Of a DNA stretch of 64,000 bases, positions 62,683 through 64,000 are shown piece by piece (position 1 is the first letter of the stretch; each line of letters begins with the position of its first letter). A program made the translations under genes and the position numbers. The notes under the pieces were generated by a model that was not told where the DNA came from, did not search any database, and worked only from the letters and a program-made list of their open reading frames with translations. Source of the DNA: Actinomycetota bacterium. Its GTDB lineage: Bacteria; Actinomycetota; Acidimicrobiia; Spongiisociales; UBA4744. The DNA lies in contig JAADGS010000026.1 in the NCBI GenBank assembly GCA_013152275.1, positions 89,771 to 153,770 on the forward strand, in the 5' to 3' direction.

Positions 62683-62725
62683 CCGCCATGTCTCTTCGGC
62701 CGTCGACACGGTCGGCGGCGTTCAG

Positions 62726-64000
62726 ATGAGAAGAAGACTGTTCTGGAGCATGCTCGGGATCGCCACGCTGGCGTTGGTGCTGGTTGGAGTCTTCGGGGCG
62801 ATCCTCGGTCAGGTGGCCGTGTCCCGAGAGACCATCCGTCAGATGTCCCAGGAAGCTGCCGCGATCGAGCGTCTGGTCGGGAACCAGTTCCTTGAAGAGA
62901 CCGGTGACCGGGTTACGCTGCAACGCCTTTCTTCAATCCTGCGCAACGGTGAACTCCCGAAGGATTCGACACTCGGCAGACGCCTACGGACACTCCTGGC
63001 AACGGCAGAACAGATTACCGGTGGTCGTCTCGTCGACCTCGGATGGATCGATGCACAGGGTCGGCTGCACCTCTTCCTGAATCCGACGATCGGTGAAGCG
63101 CTGCGTTTCAACGTCACGACCTTACGGGAGGGGAACGACAGTGTCGTCCGCAGGCGGATTCCCGGTGAAGAGCAAGCCGTACTCGCCGTGGCACACCCGA
63201 TGAAGGCGAGCCGTCTCGTCGTCGTCGTGTTCCAACGCACAACGCTGATCAATGGGCGGAGCTTCTTTCGTGTGATGCTGATCGCGTTCGGTCTTGCCGC
63301 GCTCCTGTCTGCAATCGCCGCCCGCCTGCTTGCCAGGCGGCTGAGCAAACGTGGCGCGAAGCTGGCGGAGGCCGCGCGAAACCTCGCCGATGGGGATTCT
63401 TCGGCCAGGGTCGACCTGCCGGGTGACGACGAAGTGGCCGACATCGCTCGAGCGTTCAATGAAATGGCCGACCGGCTCGAAGCAACCCAATCCGGAGAGC
63501 GAGAGTTTCTGATGAGTGTCGGTCACGATCTGCGTACTCCTCTCACCACGATCGGTGGGTACGCGGAAGCTCTCGAGGAAGGGGGCCTGGACGAGGAATC
63601 TGTTGCTCGCATCGGCGGGGTCTTGTCCAGCGAGACCGGCCGACTGCGTCGTCTCATCGAAGACCTGATGATGCTTGCACGGCTCGACGCCCGAGAGTTC
63701 ACCCTGCGCCCCGAGTTGGTGGACGTGGCTGCCCACCTGCGAGGGATTGCCGACACATTTCGTCAACGTGCAGCAGATGCCGGGTTGCGGTTCGTTGTCG
63801 ATGTCGAGGAGACAGGTTCGTTCGAGACGGATCCCGATCGGCTTGCACAGATCTCGGGGAACCTCATCGAGAACGCACTGCGGTACACCCCAGAGGCGGG
63901 AACCGTGACGTTTCGCGTCGCCAATGGGGAGCGCAGTGTTGTGCTGGAGGTCGTCGATTCCGGTCCGGGTATCGAGGCCGAGGACCTTCCCCGGGTGTTC
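62726..64000 (+). CDS. Sensor histidine kinase (3' truncated by window end)
   Basis: 425 codons are visible. A short cytoplasmic start and membrane helix (about 6-27), an extracytoplasmic sensor region of roughly 150 residues, a second helix (about 185-205) and a HAMP segment come first. HisKA follows with SVGHDLRTPLTTIGGYAEAL (phospho-His near 270), then the ATPase domain with NLIENALRYTP (N box) and DSGPGIEAEDLPRVF (G1 box). The signal is unknown. ATG 62726 has only a weak ribosome-binding site, but no other start is available in frame. Confidence 0.92.
   Translation, partial: MRRRLFWSMLGIATLALVLVGVFGAILGQVAVSRETIRQMSQEAAAIERLVGNQFLEETGDRVTLQRLSSILRNGELPKDSTLGRRLRTLLATAEQITGGRLVDLGWIDAQGRLHLFLNPTIGEALRFNVTTLREGNDSVVRRRIPGEEQAVLAVAHPMKASRLVVVVFQRTTLINGRSFFRVMLIAFGLAALLSAIAARLLARRLSKRGAKLAEAARNLADGDSSARVDLPGDDEVADIARAFNEMADRLEATQSGEREFLMSVGHDLRTPLTTIGGYAEALEEGGLDEESVARIGGVLSSETGRLRRLIEDLMMLARLDAREFTLRPELVDVAAHLRGIADTFRQRAADAGLRFVVDVEETGSFETDPDRLAQISGNLIENALRYTPEAGTVTFRVANGERSVVLEVVDSGPGIEAEDLPRVF

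Overview
The window is 64 kb of high-GC bacterial chromosome with dense, mostly co-oriented genes, and it reads as a member of the Actinomycetota (actinobacteria). The evidence is a division cluster with FtsW, SepF, YggT and DivIVA but no FtsA; a DUF3040 protein; an F420/flavin luciferase-like oxidoreductase; a TraR/DksA zinc-finger protein; a eukaryote-like IleRS; and a paired ArsA-like ATPase operon resembling mycobacterial Rv3679/Rv3680. MurE has the DNPR motif, so the wall is probably meso-diaminopimelate type. Class-level placement (for example Acidimicrobiia) is a guess. I found no rRNA, tRNA, CRISPR array, prophage or complete insertion sequence.

Layout. 0-5 kb: tail of an ArsA-type ATPase, an Hsp20 chaperone, a ROK sugar kinase, a DUF1232 protein, a luciferase-like oxidoreductase and the alanine aminotransferase alaC. 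5-13 kb: glycogen phosphorylase (reverse), threonine aldolase, then a compact type II fatty-acid operon fabD-fabH-fabG-acpP-fabF. 13-23 kb: accessory genes, namely a Nudix hydrolase, a decayed dinB, DUF3040, a MerR regulator, a moxR-DUF58-transglutaminase operon on the reverse strand, two small orphan genes, a resolvase-like protein that appears inactive, a universal stress protein and a short-chain dehydrogenase. 23-39.6 kb: the dcw cluster mraZ-rsmH-ftsL-ftsI-murE-mraY-murD-ftsW-murG-murC-murB-ftsQ-ftsZ-pgeF-yggS-sepF-yggT-divIVA, nearly all with 1-4 base start/stop overlaps; murF is missing from its usual place. 39.6-48.3 kb: ileS, DUF167, a zinc-finger protein, lspA, an RluD-type pseudouridine synthase, and a translationally coupled reverse operon of a DUF2090 aldolase-like protein with two 6-phosphofructokinases. 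48.4-64 kb: dnaE, the Bag-like ATPase pair, a double-domain ThyX-like protein, transporters, endonuclease III, csaA, ccdA and a two-component system cut by the window end.

Regulation visible in sequence. The dcw promoter has a TTGACA/CATAGT pair whose -10 is overlaid by three TGGNN boxes spaced as in MraZ operators. Between mraZ and rsmH lies a long hairpin whose 3' arm contains the rsmH ribosome-binding site, in the position of the actinobacterial mraW RNA motif. ftsZ has its own candidate promoter after ftsQ.

Unexplained structure. At least nine intergenic regions carry copies, in both orientations, of a degenerate element built from 7-bp TTCGTAT units followed by TCGCGA and a GC-rich tail; a second heptamer family (CAGTCAT) occurs once. 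Two tandem palindromes follow nth, and the 57.3-58.1 kb gap holds a perfect 37-bp direct repeat. These repeats, the mutually altered P-loops of the Bag-like pair, the ThyX-like protein with its signature split over two domains, and the aldolase/PFK operon are the observations I would follow first. All start sites, functions and promoters are read from the sequence and not tested.
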